From an uncultured Bacillota bacterium (lineage in GTDB: Bacteria > Bacillota > Dehalobacteriia > UBA4068 > UBA4997): a stretch of 10,029 nucleotides of DNA. The position numbers and the translations under genes were made by a program. The notes beneath the pieces were generated by a model. The model worked only from the letters and a program-made list of their open reading frames with translations, searched no databases and was not told the origin of the DNA. Of this stretch, positions 5,370 to 10,029 are shown piece by piece (the stretch's first letter is position 1; every line of letters starts with the position of its first letter). The stretch is from NCBI GenBank assembly GCA_948907985.1, contig CAQWMM010000019.1:28111-38139 (forward strand). Direction: 5' to 3'.

Positions 5370-6149
5370 TCACTTTTTATTTCGGCTTTTTAACAAGTAA
5401 CGATTATAAAATAAGCAATAAGAAACTACAAAAAAAATAATAGTACACAATATCTGTGAAGTAGATAAACCAGCTATTCCATTGCGAATATCATCACCTC
5501 TTAAAAATTCTAAAGTAAACCTTAATACTGAATATGCTAATAAATATAAATACAAAGCGGCATATTTTTTTAGTTTCTTACTAAACAACAATAATAAAAG
5601 CCCCAGTACAAAATCAATAAATGCTTCCAAAAGTTGAACAGGAAACAATTCTACATCATTAGGTGCAAAATATGATGCAGTATATTTAACAGACAAAAGT
5701 CCGGTATATGAAATCCCATAACAACAACCAACTAAATAACAACCAATACGACCAAACATATGGCCAAAAGGCAAACAACACATATATGCCTGAATATATG
5801 ACTGAATATTAATATGAAAAACTTTGTTACAAAAAAGCAACGCTAAAAGAAAACCTATTACGCCTCCTAAGAAAACAAAACCTCCATTCATTAAGATGTT
5901 TATATAAGACAAATCATTTAATTTTATAAAATTAATACGACTACATGTAGTTATTAAATAAAAAAGTTTGGCAAAAATTATTCCTAACAATGCAGATAAA
6001 GCACATATAATAATAAAGTCGTTTATATTTAGTCCAAATCTCCTTGATTGTATATAGACTATAGGAATATTAACCAAAATGCCAACAACAATCATTAATC
6101 CATAATAAGCAATAAAATGTCCACAAAAATAAAAGCCAATTTGGTTCAT
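5370..6149 (-). CDS. Lgt-like prolipoprotein diacylglyceryl transferase family protein
   Basis: A 259-aa membrane protein with about seven hydrophobic segments. It carries the Lgt landmarks GGFVFLGGVIGF (about residues 89-100), FGRIGCYLVGCCYG (about 133-146), PVQLLEA, LRFTLEFLRGDD and a C-terminal LSTSQIL. True Lgt moves a diacylglyceryl group from phosphatidylglycerol to the lipobox cysteine of prolipoproteins. In E. coli Lgt the equivalent of the GRIG motif is followed by Asn146 and the GGLIG segment carries His103; here these positions read Cys and Leu. The CCYG form belongs to a divergent Lgt-like branch whose substrate is not established to my knowledge. AGGAGC precedes the ATG. Codon use is much more AT-rich than in the flanking genes, suggesting separate ancestry. 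Confidence 0.85.
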   Translation of the reverse strand: MNQIGFYFCGHFIAYYGLMIVVGILVNIPIVYIQSRRFGLNINDFIIICALSALLGIIFAKLFYLITTCSRINFIKLNDLSYINILMNGGFVFLGGVIGFLLALLFCNKVFHINIQSYIQAYMCCLPFGHMFGRIGCYLVGCCYGISYTGLLSVKYTASYFAPNDVELFPVQLLEAFIDFVLGLLLLLFSKKLKKYAALYLYLLAYSVLRFTLEFLRGDDIRNGIAGLSTSQILCTIIFFVVSYCLFYNRYLLKSRNKK

Positions 6150-6171
6150 AAAATTTTGCTCCTGAAATATG

Positions 6172-6205
6172 GAAGCGACAACAGTATCATTTATGTTGTC
6201 GCTTC
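6172..6205 (-). repeat. Perfect 11-bp inverted repeat between the DUF4190-like and Lgt-like genes
   Basis: GAAGCGACAAC (6172-6182) and GTTGTCGCTTC (6195-6205) form an 11-bp stem with a 12-nt loop, directly upstream of the Lgt-like ribosome binding site. On the minus strand it is followed by CATATTTCAGG, not a proper T-tract. A partial terminator, a processing site, or an mRNA-stability element are all possible. Confidence 0.7.
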
Positions 6206-6225
6206 ATTAACTATTTAATCCTTAC

Positions 6226-6474
6226 CTATGCCATAGAAGCTAAACCACCGACACACGCAACACAGGCAATATAGAAAAGCAGACACAAAATCGTTCCAAT
6301 AATAGAACATGCAAGACCAGCCGTAGCTATTCCACCAGGATTATTTTTTCTTGCAAGAGCACCGAGAATAATTCCTATTATTCCCATAATTGCCCCAGCC
6401 CAACCAAGGGTTCCAACACTAAAAATCCCCAAAACAATTGCAATAATACCCAAAACTAATGATGCTACTCCCAT
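6226..6474 (-). CDS. Small DUF4190-like membrane protein
   Basis: An 82-aa protein made almost wholly of two hydrophobic regions (about residues 3-38 and 47-80), Gly/Ala/Ile-rich, separated by the polar turn ARKNNPGGIA. This pattern (SLVLGIIAIVLG then GIIGIILGALARK) is that of DUF4190-type two-helix membrane proteins. AGGAGGTT (6481-6488) is 6 nt from the ATG. Function unknown. It precedes the Lgt-like gene, with a strong inverted repeat between them. Three cysteines cluster in the second helix. Confidence 0.75.
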   Translation of the reverse strand: MGVASLVLGIIAIVLGIFSVGTLGWAGAIMGIIGIILGALARKNNPGGIATAGLACSIIGTILCLLFYIACVACVGGLASMA

Positions 6475-6517
6475 ATATATAACCTCCTAAAAATTTTTGT
6501 ATCCTGGCAGCCAAAAC

Positions 6518-6575
6518 ACCAAAGGGGCGTTTTCAAGGAAGGAGTTGGGTTGACCTTTAAAAACCGCCCCAAGGT
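6518..6575 (-). promoter_or_regulatory. Structured leader hairpin upstream of the DUF4190-like gene
   Basis: On the minus strand, ACC, GGGGCG, TTTT and AAGG pair in order with CCTT, AAAA, CGCCCC and GGT, with small bulges and a 15-nt apical loop. Similar direct repeats flank it: GTATCCTGGCAGCCAA (6499-6514) and GTATCGGCCGCCAA (6574-6587, plus-strand reading). It lies in a leader of about 175 nt if transcription starts near 6649. No known riboswitch was recognised. Confidence 0.5.
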
Positions 6576-6593
6576 ATCGGCCGCCAAGACAAC

Positions 6594-6615
6594 AAAAAAT
6601 ACGCGCGCAGGCGTA
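6594..6615 (-). terminator. Terminator-like element inside the leader
   Basis: On the minus strand TACGC, a 6-nt loop and GCGTA (6615-6600) are followed directly by TTTTTT (6599-6594). The stem is short (5 bp), so efficiency may be low. Placed between the promoter at 6655-6684 and the DUF4190-like gene, it could act as an attenuator. Confidence 0.4.
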
Positions 6616-6654
6616 ATTCACCCACACACGCATAGAAAACCCTTTTCAGGAGGG

Positions 6655-6684
6655 ATTATACTTCTAAAGCACAGCACCACACAA
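6655..6684 (-). promoter_or_regulatory. Candidate promoter for the DUF4190-like / Lgt-like genes
   Basis: Minus strand: TTGTGT (6684-6679), 18-bp spacer, perfect TATAAT (6660-6655). The -35 is weak (3 of 6). Transcription would start near 6649, leaving a long leader before 6474. Confidence 0.45.
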
Positions 6685-6705
6685 CCGCTTTTGTGGAAAA
6701 AACGA

Positions 6706-6734
6706 TTGCAAAAAGAATACAGTTATACTATAAT
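6706..6734 (+). promoter_or_regulatory. Promoter of the candidate small RNA
   Basis: TTGCAA (6706-6711), 17-bp spacer, TATAAT (6729-6734). The predicted start (about 6741) falls at the base of the cloverleaf RNA described below. An inverted repeat CAGTTAT (6720-6726) / ATAACTG (6736-6742) is centred on the -10 box and could be a repressor site. Confidence 0.65.
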
Positions 6735-6949
6735 AATAACTGGTAGTGGTACTTGCACAAAAAAGCAGTTGTGTATGGCTGGTCTCGACAGCCTGCATAG
6801 GGGATTTGGGGTACTGGTAATACCTCAATCCCTGCCGCTACTTTTTTTGTTGCCCCGGCACTACAAAAAACGACGGGATACATTATTATTATAATGCTAA
6901 TGAACGTATTTATCAAGATGTTTTTAGCAAAATTTTCAAATTTTTTCAT
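6728..6949 (-). CDS. Doubtful small ORF with signal-peptide-like N-terminus
   Basis: A 73-aa reading frame starting MKKFENFAKNILINTFISII and continuing with IIMYPVVF before CSAGATKK, the shape of a signal peptide or single membrane helix, then about 40 polar residues. There is no convincing ribosome binding site: GGGAGG lies 17 nt away and only GAG is near. Its 3' half is complementary to the candidate RNA at 6741-6848, so the reading frame may be a by-product of that element. If real, the pair would resemble a type I toxin with a convergent antisense RNA. Low confidence. Confidence 0.22.
   Translation of the reverse strand: MKKFENFAKNILINTFISIIIIMYPVVFCSAGATKKVAAGIEVLPVPQIPYAGCRDQPYTTAFLCKYHYQLLL
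6741..6848 (+). ncRNA. Candidate structured small RNA (cloverleaf, about 108 nt)
   Basis: Four helices can be drawn. P1 joins 6743-6751 to 6833-6841. P2 is 6754-6760 with 6769-6775 (8-nt loop). P3 is 6777-6781 with 6789-6793 (7-nt loop). P4 is 6801-6813 with 6821-6832 (7-nt loop, one bulged T). P1 closes the junction and is followed at once by seven T (6842-6848), so it doubles as the terminator stem. P1, P2 and P4 each contain at least one G-U pair that would be an A-C mismatch on the minus strand, which points to the plus strand as the RNA. A well-spaced promoter lies just upstream. I do not recognise the family: it lacks the SRP RNA, tmRNA, RNase P and 6S signatures and has no tRNA T-loop. 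Confidence 0.55.
6888..6916 (-). promoter_or_regulatory. Candidate minus-strand promoter opposing the small RNA
   Basis: Minus strand: TTGATA (6916-6911), 17-bp spacer, TATAAT (6893-6888). Transcription would start near 6881 and run antisense through the candidate RNA toward the DUF4190-like gene. It lies inside the doubtful ORF 6728-6949, downstream of its ATG. Confidence 0.5.
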
Positions 6950-6958
6950 TGCTCAAAA

Positions 6959-7005
6959 TAGCCATACCTCCCTGCCCGACTTTACCGGATAAGTAGGTAT
7001 GGCTA
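6959..7005 (-). terminator. Inverted repeat at the end of the immunity-like operon
   Basis: TAGCCATACCT (6959-6969) and AGGTATGGCTA (6995-7005) form an 11-bp stem with a 25-nt loop, a little over 30 bp beyond the last gene of the minus-strand operon. The following minus-strand bases (TTTTGAGC after one A) give a short T-run. Probably the operon terminator, of modest strength. Confidence 0.5.
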
Positions 7006-7038
7006 ATATTATGCTTCTGAACCCCAAAAGAGCCAGCC

Positions 7039-7281
7039 CTATTTATGCCTGCGCCAGGGCCGGCATATCAACATAATAATCCCTAAAACGCACACGCAGA
7101 AAAAGACAAAATACCCGCCAAACCCTAGCAAGGTCGGCCAGACGCCGCACCCAGCCAAAGAAAGGTTTCGCCGCCGCAGAAAAACAGGATACGCACACCC
7201 AGGGCGTAAAAGCTGCTGCATCTCCCACCGTATCTGCTGATAAGGATAAATCTGCGCCGTGATGTTGTTCACTGAGCACAT
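7039..7281 (-). CDS. Diverged second copy of the small membrane peptide
   Basis: An 80-aa frame whose last 35 residues (VWPTLLGFGGYFVFFCVCVL then GIIMLICRPWRRHK) match the 47-aa protein at 8035-8178 at about 27 of 35 positions. It has one membrane helix and a basic C-terminal tail. The N-terminal 45 residues have no counterpart in the other copy and no ribosome binding site precedes the ATG, so the true start is uncertain. An alternative frame begins at 7288 inside the overlapping TGATG of the DUF4241 stop codon and looks well coupled, but it does not encode the conserved tail. A frameshift between the two frames, making this a pseudogene, is possible. Confidence 0.4.
   Translation of the reverse strand: MCSVNNITAQIYPYQQIRWEMQQLLRPGCAYPVFLRRRNLSLAGCGVWPTLLGFGGYFVFFCVCVLGIIMLICRPWRRHK
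7041..7140 (-). repeat. Direct repeat copy 1 (small membrane peptide 3' part)
   Basis: Aligned without gaps to 8037-8136, about 85 of 100 bases are identical, with the first 24 identical. It covers the membrane helix and basic tail of the peptide gene. The two copies flank the DUF4241 gene. Confidence 0.9.
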
Positions 7282-7287
7282 AATCCA

Positions 7288-8022
7288 TCAAAAAAATTCC
7301 GGGTTCATAAACGGAATAACCAGTTCAGTCAGCCCGCCGTCCGCGTCCAGCCCCCAATAAGCGCTATAAACGCCGTCGCCCAGCCCACTTGTGAACATAA
7401 TCAACCGGCTGCCGCTCTCCGGCAGCTGCCAGCAAAGGAAATCGCCGCCTGGGCGCTGCATCTCCGGCCGTTGGGCATAGCTTTGCGCAAACAGTCCGGC
7501 AAAATAATCGTCATAAATATTTTTGCCCTGATTATCCTGATACCACCGCCGGGCAAACCGCTGAAACTCCTGCGCCTGCGCCGCGTCCGCAAAACAAGCC
7601 AGCCCGGCGTCCACGCCGAAAAAGCTGAACACGCCCGGTTTGCCTAAATCTGCCAACGCATAACCCTTGGGCATGGCAATTTCATGCCGCAACGCCACCT
7701 TTTCATTCAACAGCAAACGCGCCGCCGCATAACGCAGCCCGGCATACTGCGTCTGCATAACCGCCAGCTGCACCGAATAACTGCCGGCAGGCGCCCGCCG
7801 CTCCAAAACTGTCTGATACTTCGTCCCCAAATAAGACAGTGGATCAGCCAGAACCAGCTCCCCGGTCGAAAAATCAGCCTCGCCCAGCGTCAAAATTTGC
7901 AAACGTTCGCTCGACTGAAACAGGCCTTGCCAGAACTCCTCCGGATATTCCGACTGATTCAAAAAGCGCAGATTATTTTCAAAAGCTATCTGCATTGGGT
8001 GTTTAACTACCTGTTCACTCAT
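7288..8022 (-). CDS. DUF4241 family protein (possible immunity protein)
   Basis: A 244-aa soluble protein of the DUF4241 family. Family landmarks visible are GELVLADPLSYLG (about 54-66), PAGSYSVQLAV, a central FSFFGVDAGLACFAD, and the C-terminal FTSGLGDGVYSAYWGLDADG with a final strand LVIPFM. DUF4241 has been noted as a likely immunity-protein family in polymorphic toxin loci, which fits the SUFU gene two genes upstream. No cognate toxin is present in the window. AAGGAGG overlaps the stop codon of the preceding peptide gene, so the genes are closely coupled. The stop codon TGA overlaps an ATG (TGATG) of a following reading frame. Confidence 0.85.
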   Translation of the reverse strand: MSEQVVKHPMQIAFENNLRFLNQSEYPEEFWQGLFQSSERLQILTLGEADFSTGELVLADPLSYLGTKYQTVLERRAPAGSYSVQLAVMQTQYAGLRYAAARLLLNEKVALRHEIAMPKGYALADLGKPGVFSFFGVDAGLACFADAAQAQEFQRFARRWYQDNQGKNIYDDYFAGLFAQSYAQRPEMQRPGGDFLCWQLPESGSRLIMFTSGLGDGVYSAYWGLDADGGLTELVIPFMNPEFF

Positions 8023-8034
8023 CGCAAAACCTCC

Positions 8035-8178
8035 TTATTTATGCCTGCGCCAGGGCCGGCGTATCAACAGAATAATCCCCAAAACACAAACGCAAAAGAA
8101 AACAAAATGCGCGCCAATCCCCAACAACGCCGGCCAGCTGCTCATCTGATAGGTGCTGTGCACGTAAGTCATTTCCAT
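8035..8178 (-). CDS. 47-aa single-helix membrane peptide
   Basis: Protein MEMTYVHSTYQMSSWPALLG followed by a hydrophobic helix (IGAHFVFFCVCVLGIILLI) and the basic tail RRPWRRHK. One membrane span is predicted, with the basic end probably in the cytoplasm. GGAGGTGT (8183-8190) precedes the ATG at 8178. It fits tightly between the SUFU gene (stop at 8198) and the DUF4241 gene, whose ribosome binding site overlaps its stop codon. A diverged copy lies after the DUF4241 gene. No function recognised. It could be a membrane anchor or a companion of the immunity-like proteins. Confidence 0.75.
   Translation of the reverse strand: MEMTYVHSTYQMSSWPALLGIGAHFVFFCVCVLGIILLIRRPWRRHK
8037..8136 (-). repeat. 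Direct repeat copy 2 (small membrane peptide 3' part)
   Basis: Partner of 7041-7140 at an exact offset of 996 bp. Similarity ends abruptly at the conserved WP codons, so the N-terminal parts of the two peptide genes are unrelated. Confidence 0.9.
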
Positions 8179-8197
8179 AAAGACACCTCCCAATCAG

Positions 8198-8827
8198 TTA
8201 AACCAAACTATCACGCCATAAATCTGTAATATCAGAACCCAGTTGCTCATAAAGTTCACACACACGCATTTTGCCCTGCATAATCGCCTGCAATTCCGCG
8301 TCCGTTGCGCCAATCAACTCCACAAATTGCACCCGGCCAAAAGGCGTTGCCAACTGCTCCAGCAGCGGCTCCGGCACGGTGATAAAACCCGTCAGCCGGG
8401 ATTTTTGCTCATAATCAAAGCCCTGCTGCTGCCCGGTATAAATATATTCATATGGCCAAAAGGTTTCGCCCTCCTCAAATGTCAGGCGCGCCAAATCCTG
8501 AAAAATGCCAATCATCGTCTTTATTTCCCGGTTCACATCAGGGCAGCCGGCCTTAAGCAACTTAAAGGTAAACTCCATACCATAACCACTGATTTCCGGA
8601 TTAGCAAACTCTTTCTCAAACAGTTCAGACAAACCAAAACCAACGATATGCCAATATGCACCGCCGTCATAAATCCGAAAGCTGTCCAGAGGATCCGGCC
8701 CACCTAAGCGCCAACTAATCAGAGTGCCAAACTGCTGCGTATTTTCCAGCGTTTTCGCATAAATACAATCAAAAGCATCTCGAATAGCCTCCCAGCCGGT
8801 TGCCGCTTTTTTTATTTCATCAGACAT
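8198..8827 (-). CDS. Suppressor of fused (SUFU) domain protein, probable immunity protein
   Basis: A 209-aa protein with the SUFU fold signature: GWEAIRDAFDCIY near the N-terminus, WRLGGPDPLDSFRIY, YWHIVGFGLSELFEK and ISGYGMEFTFKLLK, then a region ending VQFVELIGATDAELQAI. In bacteria SUFU proteins are mostly immunity proteins against secreted or contact-delivered toxins, or sit in their gene arrays. The start at 8827 is chosen because AAGGAGG (8835-8841) is 7 nt upstream; a GTG two codons earlier would be too close to it. The binding site overlaps the stop codon of the upstream gene, so the operon is compact. Confidence 0.9.
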   Translation of the reverse strand: MSDEIKKAATGWEAIRDAFDCIYAKTLENTQQFGTLISWRLGGPDPLDSFRIYDGGAYWHIVGFGLSELFEKEFANPEISGYGMEFTFKLLKAGCPDVNREIKTMIGIFQDLARLTFEEGETFWPYEYIYTGQQQGFDYEQKSRLTGFITVPEPLLEQLATPFGRVQFVELIGATDAELQAIMQGKMRVCELYEQLGSDITDLWRDSLV

Positions 8828-8839
8828 TAACACGCCTCC

Positions 8840-9511
8840 TTAATATAAATCTGCCAGCTGCTCATATTCAAAATCCGGCTCATTGACAATCAACACATCA
8901 GCCGGTGGCACACCACGCGCCCAATATAACAAATTATAAATATGTAGTTGATAATACCAGCCGCCGGTATCATAATCCACATTACGCTCATTCCAAAGCA
9001 CGCGGCCATACTGACCAGGCTCCAGCATAAAAGCGTTTTCATTCAGACAGTCCCGACTATACATGCGCGCCTGCCGATTGCCAAAATCCTTGTTATGCCC
9101 CCGGCGCGTTGGCCTGCCGCTGCGCTGCTCGTCATAACAAAAATCAACCTGCAAATTATCACCGCAATAGGCGAGAGAGATATTAGTTAAATTCAAATCG
9201 TCTGCTGAATTATAAAATTGCTTTTCATATTTCTGCATCTGCCACAAGCGTTGGGCAATCCGGCGCTCAATCTCCGGTTGCGCCAGTCCCATTTTTTGGC
9301 CATAGGCCTGTAAACTTTGCCGCATTTCAGCCTCATCGTCCCAAAAATTTTCTCCCTGCTGATAAAAATTCAACCGGTGCAGCATAACATTATGTAACCC
9401 ACAATCCGCCGGCCAGTTATAAGCATATGGAAAACGCCGTCGCGCCACAGCCGCCGCCCCACCGCGCTCCTGCTTATGCCAGGTTAAATTAACATCCTGA
9501 AGTAGCAACAA
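8840..9511 (-). CDS. Hypothetical protein in the immunity-like operon
   Basis: A 223-aa soluble protein that I do not recognise. It is rich in aromatic residues and Arg/Asn/Gln, has no signal peptide or membrane segment, and contains a helical charged region (about residues 58-98) followed by a strand-rich part with GQYGRVLWNERNVDYDTGGW and an acidic end (VNEPDFEYEQLADLY). The likely start is TTG at 9511 with AAAGGG 9 nt upstream; no ATG with a good site is nearby. It lies between the ABM-like and SUFU genes, and its stop codon overlaps the SUFU ribosome binding site. Its position suggests a further immunity-type protein, which is inference. Confidence 0.7.
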   Translation of the reverse strand: MLLLQDVNLTWHKQERGGAAAVARRRFPYAYNWPADCGLHNVMLHRLNFYQQGENFWDDEAEMRQSLQAYGQKMGLAQPEIERRIAQRLWQMQKYEKQFYNSADDLNLTNISLAYCGDNLQVDFCYDEQRSGRPTRRGHNKDFGNRQARMYSRDCLNENAFMLEPGQYGRVLWNERNVDYDTGGWYYQLHIYNLLYWARGVPPADVLIVNEPDFEYEQLADLY

Positions 9512-9547
9512 AACAATCTACCCTTTCCCCAATATGTGTAGCACAGA

Positions 9548-9895
9548 TCAAAATAAACTTTCACCCAAATATTTGTCGTGTGGCATAATTAAACACTTTT
9601 CAATAGACTTCCAATAGCTATTATATAAATTCTTTTGAGCCAGACCATAATTTTCTTTTGTATCAAACTCCCAATAAAGCAAATATTTAACGCTCTTTAC
9701 AATCCGCTTAATCGGCAAAGGAGGCAGCCCCTCCTTAATCTGCTCCATATCAATATGATAGCTCCTTTTAACCAAACGAACCGTCAGCAGGCCCGGCTGT
9801 TCTTCCAAAAAAGCTTTAGCCTCCTGCATTAAAGCCTCAAACTCCTCAACCTTTTGAGGTTTAACTTGATATATACATAATTCCGTAAATGGCAT
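9548..9895 (-). CDS. ABM-like (dimeric alpha/beta barrel) protein
   Basis: A 115-aa protein with the layout of the antibiotic biosynthesis monooxygenase (ABM) fold: strand FTELCIYQVKPQKVEEFEAL, helix to about residue 32, strand GLLTVRLVKRSYH, then YLLYWEFDTKENYGLAQKNL and a terminal helix. ABM domains include small oxygenases, haem-degrading enzymes and many proteins of unknown role. No haem ligand can be assigned by eye. AAAGGAGG precedes the ATG by a normal distance. It is the first gene of the minus-strand operon that continues with the immunity-like genes, directly behind the rRNA terminator. Confidence 0.75.
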   Translation of the reverse strand: MPFTELCIYQVKPQKVEEFEALMQEAKAFLEEQPGLLTVRLVKRSYHIDMEQIKEGLPPLPIKRIVKSVKYLLYWEFDTKENYGLAQKNLYNSYWKSIEKCLIMPHDKYLGESLF

Positions 9896-9909
9896 AAATT
9901 ATCCTCCTT

Positions 9910-9925
9910 TGTATAATATTATACA
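9910..9925. promoter_or_regulatory. 16-bp perfect palindrome over the -10 box (probable operator)
   Basis: TGTATAATATTATACA is a perfect palindrome containing the -10 hexamer of the operon promoter. It resembles a PerR/Fur-type box but is 7-0-7 in its core, without the central base of the PerR consensus. A dimeric repressor binding here would block transcription of the immunity-like operon. Confidence 0.55.
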
Positions 9926-9946
9926 CTAACATCTGAAAAAAGGCAA
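9918..9946 (-). promoter_or_regulatory. Promoter of the ABM-SUFU-DUF4241 operon
   Basis: Minus strand: TTGCCT (9946-9941), 17-bp spacer, perfect TATAAT (9923-9918). It starts directly after the T-tract of the rRNA terminator, leaving no room for another gene. A 16-bp palindrome covers the -10. Confidence 0.7.
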
Positions 9947-9948
9947 AT

Positions 9949-9975
9949 AAAAAAGCCTGACGCTGTGCGGCAGGC
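9949..9975 (-). terminator. Terminator of the rRNA operon
   Basis: Minus strand: GCCTG, one mismatch, CGC, loop ACA, GCG, CAGGC (9975-9955), followed by TTTTTT (9954-9949). It stands about 10 bp beyond the 5S rRNA end and includes a T-run on the 5' side, so it may work in both directions. Confidence 0.92.
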
Positions 9976-9983
9976 AAAAAAAA

Positions 9984-10029
9984 TTCTGGCGACGTCCTAC
10001 TCTCCCAGGGAAGACCCAAGTACCATCGG
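9984..10029 (-). rRNA. rrf: 5S ribosomal RNA, 3' end (partial)
   Basis: On the minus strand the edge reads CCGATGGTACTTGGGTCTTC, then CCTGGGAGAGTAGGACGTCG and CCAG. This is the conserved 3' third of bacterial 5S rRNA (GATGGTACT, GGGAGAGTAGG). The rest lies beyond the window. The mature 3' end is probably near 9984-9986. Confidence 0.95.

Noticed and set aside
6741..6848. Known RNA classes (SRP RNA, 6S, tmRNA, RNase P, tRNA, common riboswitches)
   Set aside because: None of the signature sequences I know (e.g. GGAAGNA tetraloop region of SRP RNA, tRNA T-loop) is present.
6550..6894. Plus-strand 114-aa ORF
   Set aside because: Starts at TTG without a binding site and reads through promoters on both strands and the structured RNA; composition is not protein-like.
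7043..7288. ORF starting in the TGATG overlap after DUF4241
   Set aside because: Well placed for coupling, but it does not encode the tail conserved in the paralogue at 8035-8178; kept only as an alternative in that entry.

Overview
The window looks like chromosomal DNA of an anaerobic Bacillota (Firmicutes) bacterium, probably clostridial or negativicute in the broad sense. The grounds are AGGAGG-type ribosome binding sites on almost every gene, rubrerythrin, a TraX-family membrane protein, an S-layer-homology (SLH) remnant, DUF4241/SUFU proteins and small PIN and RelE toxin-antitoxin modules. No species can be fixed. Most genes lie on the minus strand. The right edge cuts the 3' end of a minus-strand 5S rRNA gene with its terminator, so an rRNA operon reads into the window from the right.

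Layout, left to right. (1) 42-1725, minus: TraX-family membrane protein followed 16 bp later by a PHP-domain phosphoesterase. (2) 1805-2404, plus: promoter, 55-aa antitoxin, RelE/ParE toxin, terminator. (3) 2398-4420, minus: one operon of a 4-TM protein, a small antitoxin, an overlapping PIN toxin and a 7-TM protein, behind a near-consensus promoter. The start regions of the antitoxin and of the 7-TM gene are near-identical copies. (4) 4550-5259, plus: rubrerythrin with its own promoter, 5'-UTR hairpin and strong terminator. (5) 5261-6949: an AT-richer block with an SLH remnant, an Lgt-like protein, a DUF4190-like small membrane protein, and about 480 bp without a secure protein gene. That last stretch holds promoters on both strands, a structured leader, and on the plus strand a candidate roughly 108-nt RNA with a four-helix cloverleaf and a T7 terminator. 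(6) 7039-9946, minus: an operon just downstream of the rRNA terminator, encoding an ABM-like protein, an unrecognised protein, a SUFU protein, a 47-aa membrane peptide, a DUF4241 protein and a second diverged copy of the membrane peptide.

How they may work together. Block 6 resembles an immunity-gene array: SUFU and DUF4241 are families reported as immunity proteins of polymorphic toxin systems, yet no toxin is visible here. Blocks 2 and 3 carry type II toxin-antitoxin modules. Rubrerythrin serves peroxide defence in anaerobes. The most novel signal is the candidate RNA at 6741-6848. Its helices contain G-U pairs that would be A-C mismatches on the other strand, it has a well-spaced promoter, and it overlaps the 3' half of a small hydrophobic ORF on the opposite strand.
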